DNA of 64,000 nt from Polymorphobacter megasporae (GTDB lineage Bacteria > Pseudomonadota > Alphaproteobacteria > Sphingomonadales > Sphingomonadaceae), in the NCBI RefSeq assembly GCF_018982885.2, contig NZ_CP081848.1, forward strand, positions 1,178,001 to 1,242,000, in the 5' to 3' direction. The translations under genes were made by a program, and so were the position numbers. The notes beneath the pieces are model-generated. The model was not told the DNA's origin. It saw only the letters and a program-made list of their open reading frames with translations, and did not search any database. Shown in pieces: positions 36,519 to 44,315 of this stretch. The first letter of the stretch is position 1, and each line of letters begins with the position of its first letter.

Positions 36519-37133
36519 ATGGCCACAACGTATGAATTCAGCCTTGCCTATGCGCTGTGGGCGCTCGGGGGACTTGTCCTCGGCTTGCTCCTCGGACGAA
36601 TTTTCCGGCGGACGGTGCGCGTTGCCGCGGTCGCCGATACGGCGGGGCTTGCCGCGGCGCGGACCGAGGCGGCGCAGGCGCAGCGCGAGCTCGCAGCGAG
36701 CCGCGAGGCGATGCGCCCGCTCGCCGACGAGGTCGACCGGCTCAAGCGTGAAAACGCCAAGCTGCGGCGGACCGCGCAGGAGCCGCTGCCGCTGACGACG
36801 CCGCTGGCAACTCCGGCGCTGGGTGCTTCAGTGCTTGGGGCCGAGCCGCTCGTTTCCGAGCCGCTCGCCGGGACCGGGCCGATCGTCGCGGCGGTCCCCG
36901 ACATTCGCGCGCTCAAGGGAGTCGGCGACAAATTCGCCGCCGCGCTCGAAGCGATCGGCCTCGACTCGGTCGACAAAATCGCGCGGTTGAACGCCGACGA
37001 GGCGCTCGACGCCGACGCCCAGCTCGGCGCGTTCAACGGGCGGATCGCGCGCGACCGGCTGGTCGAACAGGCGACGTTGCTCGACGAGGGGCGGACGACC
37101 GAATACGCCGCGCGCTTCGGCACTCCGGGCTAA
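36519..37133 (+). CDS. membrane-anchored coiled-coil protein with C-terminal helix-hairpin-helix
   Basis: The 204-residue protein has one N-terminal membrane helix (YALWALGGLVLGLLLGRIF), then a coiled coil (about residues 40-90, REAMRPLADEVDRLKRENAKLRR) and a linker. The C-terminal helix-hairpin-helix domain (DIRALKGVGDKFAAALEAIG) is of the type found in nucleic-acid-binding proteins and in ribosomal L21-like fusions. The cytoplasmic HhH could bind DNA near the membrane, but this is inference. It converges with the phosphatase gene, overlapping by 4 bases. Confidence 0.7.
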   Translation: MATTYEFSLAYALWALGGLVLGLLLGRIFRRTVRVAAVADTAGLAAARTEAAQAQRELAASREAMRPLADEVDRLKRENAKLRRTAQEPLPLTTPLATPALGASVLGAEPLVSEPLAGTGPIVAAVPDIRALKGVGDKFAAALEAIGLDSVDKIARLNADEALDADAQLGAFNGRIARDRLVEQATLLDEGRTTEYAARFGTPG

Positions 37134-37888
37134 GCGGCGAGCGTCGCCAGCACTTCGGCGAGCAGCGCGGGATCGCCCGCCGCGACGACGCGGCCGTCGC
37201 TGCCGCGACGCAGCGGCGCGCCGGCCCAGTCGGTCATTACCCCGCCGGCACCGGTGACGACGGGAACGAGCGCCGCCCAGTCGTAGACCTTGAGTCCCGA
37301 TTCGACGACGAGGTCGAGGCAGCCGGTCGCGACCAACCCGTAATTGTGATTGTCGCCGCCGTAGAGGACGTCGCGTGCGCCGGTCCGGATGCGCTGAAAC
37401 GCGGCGGGGTCGTCGAACATATACGGTGAGGTCGTCCCGACATGCGCCCCCGCCAATGCCGGGCAGGCTCGCACCCGCACCGTCGCGCCATTGAGCGTCG
37501 TTCCCGTGGCGTTCCCGATCCAGCGGTCGCGGGCGATGCACTGATCGATCACGCCGAGTACCGGGATGCCGTCCTCGAGCAAGGCGATCAGCGTCCCGAA
37601 CAGCGGCCGCCCGGCGATGAAGGCGCGGGTCCCGTCGATCGGGTCGATCACCCAGACCCGCGCCGCGTCGGGGCGGTCCTCGCCGTATTCCTCGCCGATG
37701 ATGCCGTCGCCGGGGCTTTCTGCAGACAGGATTTCGCGAATCGCGGCTTCGGCAGCGCGGTCGGCGACGGTTACCGGCGACGCGTCGTCCTTGGTTTCGA
37801 CCGCAGCGAGGTTGCGGAAATGCGGGCGGATCACCTCTCCGGCAGCGTCGGCGAGGCGGTGGATCAGGGCGATGTCGGCGTCGTTCAT
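37130..37888 (-). CDS. inositol-monophosphatase-family phosphatase, likely histidinol-phosphatase
   Basis: The 252-residue metal-dependent phosphatase has motif A IGEEYGED, motif B WVIDPIDGTRAF and motif C DWAALVPVVTGAGG, the complete Li-sensitive phosphatase set. The sequence resembles HisN-type histidinol-phosphatases used by many alphaproteobacteria. An inositol- or PAP-phosphatase role is not excluded. The ATG at 37888 overlaps the stop of the CoA-transferase gene. The longer upstream frame lies within that gene and is not used. Confidence 0.85.
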   Translation of the reverse strand: MNDADIALIHRLADAAGEVIRPHFRNLAAVETKDDASPVTVADRAAEAAIREILSAESPGDGIIGEEYGEDRPDAARVWVIDPIDGTRAFIAGRPLFGTLIALLEDGIPVLGVIDQCIARDRWIGNATGTTLNGATVRVRACPALAGAHVGTTSPYMFDDPAAFQRIRTGARDVLYGGDNHNYGLVATGCLDLVVESGLKVYDWAALVPVVTGAGGVMTDWAGAPLRRGSDGRVVAAGDPALLAEVLATLAA

Positions 37889-39063
37889 AAACCTAGGTCC
37901 GCCAATATCATTGCGCGATGCTCGTCGAGCGCCGGGGCCTTCCCCCGCACCACAGGGTCGGCATAGCCCGACAGCTTGACGGGATTGCCTGCCGCGAGCA
38001 GCGGCGAGCCGTCGGGGAAGCCCGTCGTGATCGCCATGTTCCGCGCCTGCACCTGCCGGTGGCCGAGCGCCTGCGCGACGTCGTGGAGGGGACCGCACGG
38101 CACCCCCGCCGCCTCGATCACGCCGAGCCAGTGCGCCGCATCGCCTTCCGCCAGCCGCGCTTCGAAGATCGTCGCGAGCGCGTCGGCATGGTCGGTCCGG
38201 CTGGCGTTGGTCGCGAAACGCGGATCGCTGAGCAGACCGGGGAGGTCGAGCGCGGCGGCAAGCGTCGTGAACAGTGAATTATTCCCCGCCGCGACGACGA
38301 TATGCCCGCCCCGGCAGGCATAGGCCGCGAACGGCGTGATCGACGGATGCCGCGCGCCGAGCGGCCCGGGCGCAATGCCGGTGACGGCAAAGCGCGCGAC
38401 GGCGTTCTCGAGGATCGCGATCTGCCCGTCGAGCATCGCGACGTCGACGAACAGCCCCTCGCCGGTCCGCTCGCGGTGATGGAGCGCGGCGAGGATGCCG
38501 GTGACGGTGAACAGCCCGGCGGTGATGTCGCCGATCGACGTGCCCACCCGCGTCGGCTTGCCGCCGGGCCAGCCGGTGACCGACATGATCCCGCCCATCG
38601 CCTGGACGATCATGTCGTACGCGGGCTTGTCGCGGTCGGGGCCGGTGTGGCCGAAGCCCGACGCGGCGGCATAGATCAGCCGCGGGTGCTTGGCGTGGAG
38701 CGCGTCCCAGCCGAGCCCGAGCCGCTCCATGACACCGGGGCGGAAGTTCTCGACGAGGACGTCGGCGCGCGCGACCAGTGCGTCGAACACGACGCGGTCG
38801 CCGGGGTCGGCGAGGTCGAGCGCGATCGATTCCTTGCCGCGGTTGATGCTCGCGAAATATGCCGACTGGCTGGGGTCGCCCGCCTTGAACGGTCCGATGT
38901 GGCGGCTGTCGTCGCCACCGGGGTTGCCCGCGGTTGCGGGCCGCTCGACCTTGACCACCCGCGCGCCGAGATCGCCGAGGACCATCGTCGCATACGGCCC
39001 GGCGAGGACGCGCGACAGGTCGACGATCAACAGGTCGTCGAGCGGGCCGGAGGTGGAGGGCAT
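37885..39063 (-). CDS. CaiB/BaiF family CoA transferase
   Basis: This 392-residue class III CoA transferase contains LSRVLAGPYATMVLGDLGARVVKVE at the start, DVLVENFRPGVMERLG, and the catalytic aspartate in TSIGDITAGLFTVTG. Such enzymes move CoA between carboxylic acids such as formyl-, carnitine- or bile-acid-CoA. The donor and acceptor are unknown here. It is co-directional and overlapping with the phosphatase downstream, although no shared pathway is obvious. Confidence 0.9.
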   Translation of the reverse strand: MPSTSGPLDDLLIVDLSRVLAGPYATMVLGDLGARVVKVERPATAGNPGGDDSRHIGPFKAGDPSQSAYFASINRGKESIALDLADPGDRVVFDALVARADVLVENFRPGVMERLGLGWDALHAKHPRLIYAAASGFGHTGPDRDKPAYDMIVQAMGGIMSVTGWPGGKPTRVGTSIGDITAGLFTVTGILAALHHRERTGEGLFVDVAMLDGQIAILENAVARFAVTGIAPGPLGARHPSITPFAAYACRGGHIVVAAGNNSLFTTLAAALDLPGLLSDPRFATNASRTDHADALATIFEARLAEGDAAHWLGVIEAAGVPCGPLHDVAQALGHRQVQARNMAITTGFPDGSPLLAAGNPVKLSGYADPVVRGKAPALDEHRAMILADLGL

Positions 39064-39461
39064 GGCGGCGTCGTAGCCGGTCAGCCCGGCGGACGGAAGC
39101 GAAGGTTACGCCGCCGTCTCACGGTGCGGCGTTAACCAATTGCGTTCTACCGTATCCGATTTGCCGTCCGTGCCATCCGCCGATGCAATTCTGGAGTTAG
39201 CCAGTTGGCTACTGCTTTATTTGCCGCGTGCCGGGTGAACCTGGTGCCCTGCCGGGAACCCAGCTTAGGACGTGCAAATACTGTTGCCCTGCCACGTCCA
39301 AGGCGGAAGAGCTGCTACGATCAATAGTATCGGATATCGGCAAATATTGATCTTGTAGATCGCGCGCGGCGCACTCTGACATTGTATTCTATTGCGGAAA
39401 CGCAACGAACTTCGCCAAAAAATATCTTTAGGCCGCGGAACGAAATCCAGCATCGTCAACA

Positions 39462-39480
39462 TGTCGGTCATCTTTACACT
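39462..39480 (+). promoter_or_regulatory. shared upstream element TGTCGG-N5-TTTACACT, copy 1
   Basis: The sequence TGTCGG TCATC TTTACACT is followed by exactly 61 bases before the TGGCAC of the sigma-54 promoter. The copy before the second gene (40657-40675) has the same 14 defined bases and the same 61-base spacing. The fixed position relative to a -24 element fits a binding site for a sigma-54 activator. Confidence 0.75.
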
Positions 39481-39541
39481 GACCTAGTAACCATTGAATT
39501 TGGGATGAGCGTAATCAATGGCTTATCCGGCTCTCAAGTTT

Positions 39542-39557
39542 TGGCACAACGTTTGCA
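39542..39557 (+). promoter_or_regulatory. sigma-54 promoter of PEP-CTERM gene 1
   Basis: TGGCAC-AACGT-TTGCA is a perfect match to the -24/-12 consensus, with GG and GC 10 bases apart. The start codon is 65 bases downstream, leaving a 5' leader of about 50 bases. Confidence 0.85.
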
Positions 39558-39621
39558 TGGTTAACGGCGCTGGTGTTGGGGGATCGGCGTATCTCGAACG
39601 CTTTCCGTGGAGCAGATTAAC

Positions 39622-40167
39622 ATGATCAAGATTCTTTCAATCGCCGCAGTTGCCCTGATGGCAACCCAGGCTTCGGCGCTGACGAAGATCGTTCCGCTGG
39701 GCTTGATCGTCGTTCCGCCGACGCAGACGTCTTCGCTCGGCACGACGTTCTTCACCAACGGCGACAATAGCGCGTATTACGAGTTCACGGTGTCGCAGCC
39801 GAACACGGCTGGCGTGAGCAGCTTTACGAACAGCGCGGTCGGCAAGACGGGCTTCTTCAACTTCTCGTCGATCGGCCTGTACGAGGGTCTCGGGACCAGC
39901 GGCACGCTGCTCCAGACCGGGACGATCGTCCCGCGCAATGACGGCGGCACGACGCAGGCGTACCTCGATGAGTACACCTTCACTGCAGGCAAGAGCTACA
40001 CGATCGCCTACTCGGGCAAGGTCGTCGGCGAGCCCGCATCGGTCGGCAGCAGCATCACCTTCGCGCTTGCAGCGGTTCCCGAGCCGGCCTCGTGGGCGCT
40101 GATGATCGTCGGCTTCGGCATGGTCGGTTACTCGGCCCGCCGCCGCACTGCGGTCGTCACCGCTTAA
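39622..40167 (+). CDS. small PEPxxWA-CTERM protein, tandem copy 1
   Basis: The 181-residue secreted protein has signal peptide MIKILSIAAVALMATQASA, a beta-rich body (EFTVSQPNTAGVSSFTNSAVG, YTIAYSGKVVG) and the sorting tail VPEPASWALMIVGFGMVGY followed by SARRR. It is similar along its whole length to the protein at 40822-41361 and clearly arose by duplication. The ATG at 39622 is chosen because GGAG precedes it by 9 bases and the signal starts there. A role in the surface matrix is inferred from the PEP-CTERM system. Confidence 0.92.
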   Translation: MIKILSIAAVALMATQASALTKIVPLGLIVVPPTQTSSLGTTFFTNGDNSAYYEFTVSQPNTAGVSSFTNSAVGKTGFFNFSSIGLYEGLGTSGTLLQTGTIVPRNDGGTTQAYLDEYTFTAGKSYTIAYSGKVVGEPASVGSSITFALAAVPEPASWALMIVGFGMVGYSARRRTAVVTA

Positions 40168-40188
40168 GCGGATATCTACGGATCTTAA

Positions 40189-40222
40189 GGGGGGCGCGCT
40201 TCACGGCGCGCCCCCCTTTTTT
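40189..40222 (+). terminator. intrinsic terminator of PEP-CTERM gene 1
   Basis: GGGGGGCGCGC pairs with GCGCGCCCCCC across a 6-base loop and is followed directly by six T residues. This is a strong rho-independent terminator 21 bases after the stop codon. Confidence 0.95.
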
Positions 40223-40302
40223 CGTCCCGGTTGGTTCGCACCTGGTTAATGAAGGGTTTGCGAAATGGCCGCCTCGGGCAAAGACGCCTGTGGAGGGGCG
40301 TG

Positions 40303-40491
40303 ATGTCCGAAACCGTGCTGGATTATGTCGTCAAATCCCGGAACGGCACCTGGAGCGTTTTCAAGCGCACTCAGGATAGCCGACGGGGCTGGCTCAAGAC
40401 GTACGAGCTGTCCTGCCATGCGACCCGCGAAACCGCGGTTGCCGAAATGCGCGCGCGCAACCTTGCCCATGTCGCGAGCCAACCCGAATAG
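40303..40491 (+). CDS. small hypothetical protein between the tandem PEP-CTERM genes
   Basis: A 62-residue reading frame starts at ATG 40303 with a strong TGGAGGGG ribosome binding site 4 bases before it. The product (MSETVLDYVVKSRNGTWSVF, later ATRETAVAEMRARNLAHV) has no signal peptide and reads as a short soluble beta-beta-alpha unit, faintly like DUF2188-type small proteins. It lies after the terminator of gene 1, so it needs its own promoter. The function is unknown. I favour it as real because of the ribosome binding site and the well-behaved sequence. Confidence 0.65.
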   Translation: MSETVLDYVVKSRNGTWSVFKRTQDSRRGWLKTYELSCHATRETAVAEMRARNLAHVASQPE

Positions 40492-40656
40492 ACACATTTG
40501 CTTGATGGCCGACGCGATGTCCGCCCGTCTGCCGTCGTCGGTGCAGTCGCCAATCGGTCGGCTCTTAATCGAGATAGAAATGCGCCGACGGCTTGCCGCG
40601 TTAAGCACGTTCCGACCGTCAACCCATTTCGTTGTGTAAACGAAACGAAATTAAAG

Positions 40657-40675
40657 TGTCGGGTTAGTTTACACT
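40657..40675 (+). promoter_or_regulatory. shared upstream element TGTCGG-N5-TTTACACT, copy 2
   Basis: The sequence TGTCGG GTTAG TTTACACT ends exactly 61 bases before TGGCAC of the promoter at 40737, the same spacing as copy 1, although the DNA between differs. An additional inverted half (GTGTAAA) lies 27 bases upstream of the TTTACAC. Confidence 0.75.
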
Positions 40676-40736
40676 TATGAAGGCGGCGATATTTCTCGCT
40701 TGAACGATATCAAGATGTTCGCCTTTCGGACGGGTT

Positions 40737-40752
40737 TGGCACGATGCTTGCG
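40737..40752 (+). promoter_or_regulatory. sigma-54 promoter of PEP-CTERM gene 2
   Basis: TGGCAC-GATGC-TTGCG matches the -24/-12 consensus with the required 10 bases between GG and GC. The start codon lies 70 bases downstream. Confidence 0.85.
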
Positions 40753-40821
40753 TAAGGGATTATGCCGGGCCTGGGGGGGCTGGCGCAGGCCCACGATTTT
40801 CGTCTCGAATGAGGACAATAT

Positions 40822-41361
40822 ATGATCAAGGTTATCTCAATCGCCGCATTCGCCCTGATGGCGGCCAAGGCGTCTGCAGTTACCATGCTCGTTTCGCTCG
40901 GCGCGATCGTTGTCCCGCCGACGCAGTCGTCGTCGTTCGGCATCACTTTCCAGAAGAATGGTGCGAACACCGGTCTGTACGAGTTCACGATCTCGCAGGC
41001 GAATACGGTTGGTGTCAGCAGCTTCACCAACAGCGCCGTCGGTAACATCGGTGTGTTTAATTTCGCGTCGCTCGATCTCTACAAGGGTACCGGCACGGCC
41101 GGATCGCTGCTCGCGACCGGCACGATCGTTCCGCGCGCCGGCGGCACAACGCAGGCCTATCTCGGTTCCTACACCTTCGATGTCGGCAGCTACACGATCG
41201 CCTACACCGGCACCGTCCGGGGCCGTCCGGCGAGCGTCGGCAGCAGCATCACCTTCGCGATGGCGGCGGTTCCCGAGCCCGCTTCGTGGGTCATGATGAT
41301 CGCTGGTTTCGGCATGGTGGGCTTTGCGGCCCGCCGTCGCAACTCGGCCGTCACCGCCTAA
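40822..41361 (+). CDS. small PEPxxWA-CTERM protein, tandem copy 2
   Basis: The 179-residue paralogue of the 39622-40167 product has signal peptide MIKVISIAAFALMAAKASA, matching body segments (SLGAIVVPPTQSSSFG, GVSSFTNSAVGN, GGTTQAYLGSYTF) and the tail VPEPASWVMMIAGFGMVGF followed by AARRR. Exosortase cleavage and surface retention are expected from the family. GAGGAC precedes the ATG by 7 bases. It has its own sigma-54 promoter and terminator, so the two copies are separate transcription units under the same control. Confidence 0.92.
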   Translation: MIKVISIAAFALMAAKASAVTMLVSLGAIVVPPTQSSSFGITFQKNGANTGLYEFTISQANTVGVSSFTNSAVGNIGVFNFASLDLYKGTGTAGSLLATGTIVPRAGGTTQAYLGSYTFDVGSYTIAYTGTVRGRPASVGSSITFAMAAVPEPASWVMMIAGFGMVGFAARRRNSAVTA

Positions 41362-41383
41362 ACTTCGTTCAAGTCCGACACGA

Positions 41384-41412
41384 GGGGCGCGCCGCAAGGC
41401 GCGCCCCTTTTT
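41384..41412 (+). terminator. intrinsic terminator of PEP-CTERM gene 2
   Basis: GGGGCGCGCC and GGCGCGCCCC form a perfect 10-bp stem around GCAA, followed by five T residues. Confidence 0.95.
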
Positions 41413-41500
41413 CGTTGTGACTGCGTGCTGCCCGGAGCGGGGGATGACGCCCCCTGCAGACCGGCTATAAGAACGCAGCTATCCTGGGGTCCGACCGATT

Positions 41501-43414
41501 ATGCTGCTTGCGCTTGCCGCCGTTCTCGCCGCCGCCACGCCCGACGCCGGGCTCCACCGCTTCCGCGAGGTCGCCTTGTCTCCGGCCGGCGAAGTCGCCG
41601 CGGTCGAGAGCGTCGTGCCGATCGATACCGGCGCGCCCGATCCGCACACCGCGATCGTCGTCCGGTCGGCAACCGGCAGCATTCTTCGCCGGATCGACCC
41701 GTGCCCGACGTGCGGCTACGGCGCGCCTGCCTGGTCTCCCGACGGCGCGTCGATCGCCTTTGTCGTCACCGACCGCGCGACGAGCACCGCGACGCTGACG
41801 GTTGCGAGCGGGGGCAAGCTGCGCTCGCTCGCCTCGGTTCGCGGCGTTGCCCAGACCCCGCGCTGGTCGCCCGACGGCAAGACGATCGCGCTGCTCGCGA
41901 CCGAGGGTGCGACCAAGGCGACCGGTGCGGTCGAGGCCGGCGCGGCGCAGGTCGGCGAGATCGGCGCGGCCGACGACGAGCAGCGGATCGCGGTCGTCCC
42001 CGCCGCCGGCGGATCGCTGCGGATGGTCTCGCCGTCCGACACCTTCGTCTACGAATACGACTGGACCCCCGACGGGCGCGGTTTCGTCGCGACGGCATCG
42101 AAGGGCAACGGCGACGATAATTGGTGGGTCGCGAAGCTGATCGCGGTCGATGCCGGCGGCGGCGCAGCGCGGGTGATCGCCTCGCCCAAGACCCAGCTCA
42201 ATCTGCCGCGCGTGTCGCCCGACGGCAAGACGGTCGTCTATATCGGCGGGCTGATGAGCGACTTCGGCCCGGTCGGCGGCGACCTGTATGCGGTCCCGTT
42301 CGCGGGCGGCACCCCGGTCAACCTGACCCCGGGAATGAAGGCGACGGTCCGCTCGCTGGCATGGAAGGGGGCCGACCCGGTCGCGGTCCGGCTCGTCGGC
42401 GATCAGAACGAGATCGACCGCGTCGCGCTGACCGCGACCTCGGCGACCTTCACGCCGCTGTGGTCGTCGTCGGCGACCCCCGACGCTGCCGACGGCGACG
42501 TCGCGATCAGCCGTGATGGCACGCATTTCGCCGCCTCGATCGAGGATTTCGAACACGCGCCGGAGATCGCGACGGGGAGCCTGGCGGGCAGCACGCTCGC
42601 GCTGACGCCGATCACTCGTGAGAATGCGGGGCTCGGGTCGAACGCGGTTGCCAAGAGCATCAAGTGGAAGAATGAAGGCTTCAACGTCCAGGGCTGGCTG
42701 CTCGCACCGAAAACGCTCGTGCCCGGGCGCAAATATCCGATGATCACGATCATTCACGGCGGCCCGTCGTCGGCGACGACCCCGTCGTATCTGTGGAACG
42801 GGACCGTCCGCCAGCTGATCGAGCGCGGCTATTATGTCTTCCAGCCGAACCCGCGCGGCAGCTATGGGCAGGGTGAGGCCTTTACCCGCGCCAACGTCCG
42901 CGACTTCGGCGGCGGCGACCTGCGCGACATCCTCGCCGGGGTCACCGCGGTCGAAAAGGCCGCCCCGGTCGACGACAAGCGGCTCGGTGTCTACGGCCAC
43001 AGCTATGGCGGGTTCATGACGATGTGGACCGTGACGCACTCGACCCGCTTCAAGGCGGGCGTCGCGGGCGCGGGCATCGCCAATTGGATCAGCTATTACG
43101 GCCAGAACGGCATCGACAAGTGGATGATCCCGTTCTTCGGCGCGAGCGCATACGATGACCCGGCGATCTATACCAAGCTGTCGCCGCTGACGACGATCAA
43201 GGCTGCGAAGACCCCGACGCTGATCTATGTCGGCGAGCGCGACGTCGAATGCCCGCCCGCGCAGTCGGTCGAGTTCTGGCACGCGCTCAAGGAGGTCGGG
43301 GTTCCAACAAGCCTGATCATCTATGCGGGCGAGGGTCACCGCATTCGCAAGCCCGAGAATATCCACGACCGCGAGACGCGGACGATCGGCTGGTTCGACA
43401 AGTACCTCAAGTAA
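41501..43414 (+). CDS. S9 family peptidase (prolyl oligopeptidase / dipeptidyl aminopeptidase-like)
   Basis: The 637-residue serine peptidase has a short hydrophobic N-terminus that may act as a signal (MLLALAAVLAAATPDAG). A beta-propeller with repeated WSPDG and VSPDGKTVVY units follows, then a C-terminal alpha/beta-hydrolase domain. The catalytic triad is Ser501 in YGHSYGGFMT, Asp581 in GERDVECPP and His613 in GEGHRI. Family members cut short peptides, often after proline. The gene is followed after 1 base by a glycosyltransferase. Confidence 0.9.
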   Translation: MLLALAAVLAAATPDAGLHRFREVALSPAGEVAAVESVVPIDTGAPDPHTAIVVRSATGSILRRIDPCPTCGYGAPAWSPDGASIAFVVTDRATSTATLTVASGGKLRSLASVRGVAQTPRWSPDGKTIALLATEGATKATGAVEAGAAQVGEIGAADDEQRIAVVPAAGGSLRMVSPSDTFVYEYDWTPDGRGFVATASKGNGDDNWWVAKLIAVDAGGGAARVIASPKTQLNLPRVSPDGKTVVYIGGLMSDFGPVGGDLYAVPFAGGTPVNLTPGMKATVRSLAWKGADPVAVRLVGDQNEIDRVALTATSATFTPLWSSSATPDAADGDVAISRDGTHFAASIEDFEHAPEIATGSLAGSTLALTPITRENAGLGSNAVAKSIKWKNEGFNVQGWLLAPKTLVPGRKYPMITIIHGGPSSATTPSYLWNGTVRQLIERGYYVFQPNPRGSYGQGEAFTRANVRDFGGGDLRDILAGVTAVEKAAPVDDKRLGVYGHSYGGFMTMWTVTHSTRFKAGVAGAGIANWISYYGQNGIDKWMIPFFGASAYDDPAIYTKLSPLTTIKAAKTPTLIYVGERDVECPPAQSVEFWHALKEVGVPTSLIIYAGEGHRIRKPENIHDRETRTIGWFDKYLK

Positions 43415-43415
43415 C

Positions 43416-44264
43416 ATGCCCGCGGTCAGCGTCATCATCCCGCACTTCGAGGATCTCGCAAACCTCGGCCTGTGCCTCGATGCGCTCGCCGCACAGACGT
43501 TTCGTGATTTCGAGACGATCGTCGCCGACAATGCCTCGCCCGCCGGAACCGCTGCAGTCGAGGCGGTGATCGCGGGGCGGGCGACGCTCGTCATCGCGCA
43601 CGAGCGCGGTGCGGGGGCGGCGCGCAATGCCGGGGTTGCGGCGGCAGGAGCAGGCATCCTCGCCTTCACCGACGCCGATTGCGTCCCCGCGCCGGGCTGG
43701 CTCGCTGCGGGGGTTACCGCGCTCACTCAGGCCGATCTCGTCGGCGGGGCGATGCGCGTCTCGTTCGCCGACGAAGCCGCGCCGACTGCGGTCGAGGCGT
43801 TCGAGCGCGTCTTCGCCTTCGACAATCGCGCCTACGTCGAGGGCAAGGGCTTCAGCGTCACCGCCAATTTGTTCACCCGCCGCGACGTCTTCGACACGGT
43901 CGGCGGCTTCCGCGCGCATGTCTCGGAGGACGCCGACTGGTGCCTGCGCGCGCGCGATGCCGGCTACCGGATCGCTTACGCGGCCGACGCCATCGTCGCC
44001 CACCCGGCGCGGCGGACGTGGGAGCAGCTGACGCGGAAATGGGAGCGGCTGGTCCGCGAGAGCGCGGCGCTGCATACGGCGCGCGGCGGGGGTTCGGCGG
44101 GGTGGCAGGTGCGAACGTTGCTGCTGCCGGTGTCGGCGATTGCGCATCTGCCGAAGGTGCTCGGATCGGCGAAGCTGCCCCGCATCGCCGACCGCATCGC
44201 CGCCGCCGGGGTCCTGTTCAAGCTGCGGCTGTGGCGCTTCACCGCCGCGCGCCGCCTCGCCTGA
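43416..44264 (+). CDS. family 2 glycosyltransferase
   Basis: The 282-residue GT-A enzyme starts MPAVSVIIPHFEDLANLGLC. It contains ETIVADNASPAGT, the nucleotide-sugar DxD-like FTDADCVPAPGWL and SEDADWCLRARDAGYRIAYA near the acceptor site. It probably adds a sugar to a lipid or polysaccharide precursor at the inner membrane face. The sugar and acceptor are unknown. It begins 1 base after the peptidase stop, so it is co-transcribed with it. A link to the nearby PEP-CTERM genes is possible but unproven. Confidence 0.87.
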   Translation: MPAVSVIIPHFEDLANLGLCLDALAAQTFRDFETIVADNASPAGTAAVEAVIAGRATLVIAHERGAGAARNAGVAAAGAGILAFTDADCVPAPGWLAAGVTALTQADLVGGAMRVSFADEAAPTAVEAFERVFAFDNRAYVEGKGFSVTANLFTRRDVFDTVGGFRAHVSEDADWCLRARDAGYRIAYAADAIVAHPARRTWEQLTRKWERLVRESAALHTARGGGSAGWQVRTLLLPVSAIAHLPKVLGSAKLPRIADRIAAAGVLFKLRLWRFTAARRLA

Positions 44265-44315
44265 AACGTGTAGAGCGTCCCGAACTTAATCCGTTCCCAG
44301 CCTTGAGGATTCACG

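Larger units (their letters stand above)
39064..39621. other. long upstream region of the first PEP-CTERM gene
   Basis: This 558-base gap is clearly more AT-rich than its surroundings after about 39290. It holds the shared activator-type element (39462-39480) and a sigma-54 promoter (39542-39557). An imperfect hairpin (CTTAGGACGTG near 39264-39274 with CACGTCCAAG near 39293-39302) lies further left and has no known meaning. I see no convincing gene or tRNA. Confidence 0.6.
40492..40821. other. upstream region of the second PEP-CTERM gene
   Basis: This 330-base region holds an inverted repeat GTGTAAA (40634-40640) and TTTACAC (40668-40674), of which the right arm belongs to the shared element. 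The shared element (40657-40675) and a sigma-54 promoter (40737-40752) follow. GAGGAC at about 40811 is the ribosome binding site. No further gene is seen. Confidence 0.6.

Noticed and set aside
39225-39310. tRNA-like or small RNA hairpin
   Set aside because: There is no cloverleaf, no T-loop GGTTCRANYCC and no acceptor stem. Only a weak imperfect stem is present, so it is not called.
39265-39471. 68-codon leftward frame in the gap before PEP-CTERM gene 1
   Set aside because: It has no ribosome binding site, unusual composition and no family resemblance, and it overlaps the proposed regulatory element.
41465-43726. 753-codon open frame opposite the S9 peptidase
   Set aside because: It is an Arg/Asp-rich antisense shadow. 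The opposite strand has a complete catalytic triad and beta-propeller repeats.
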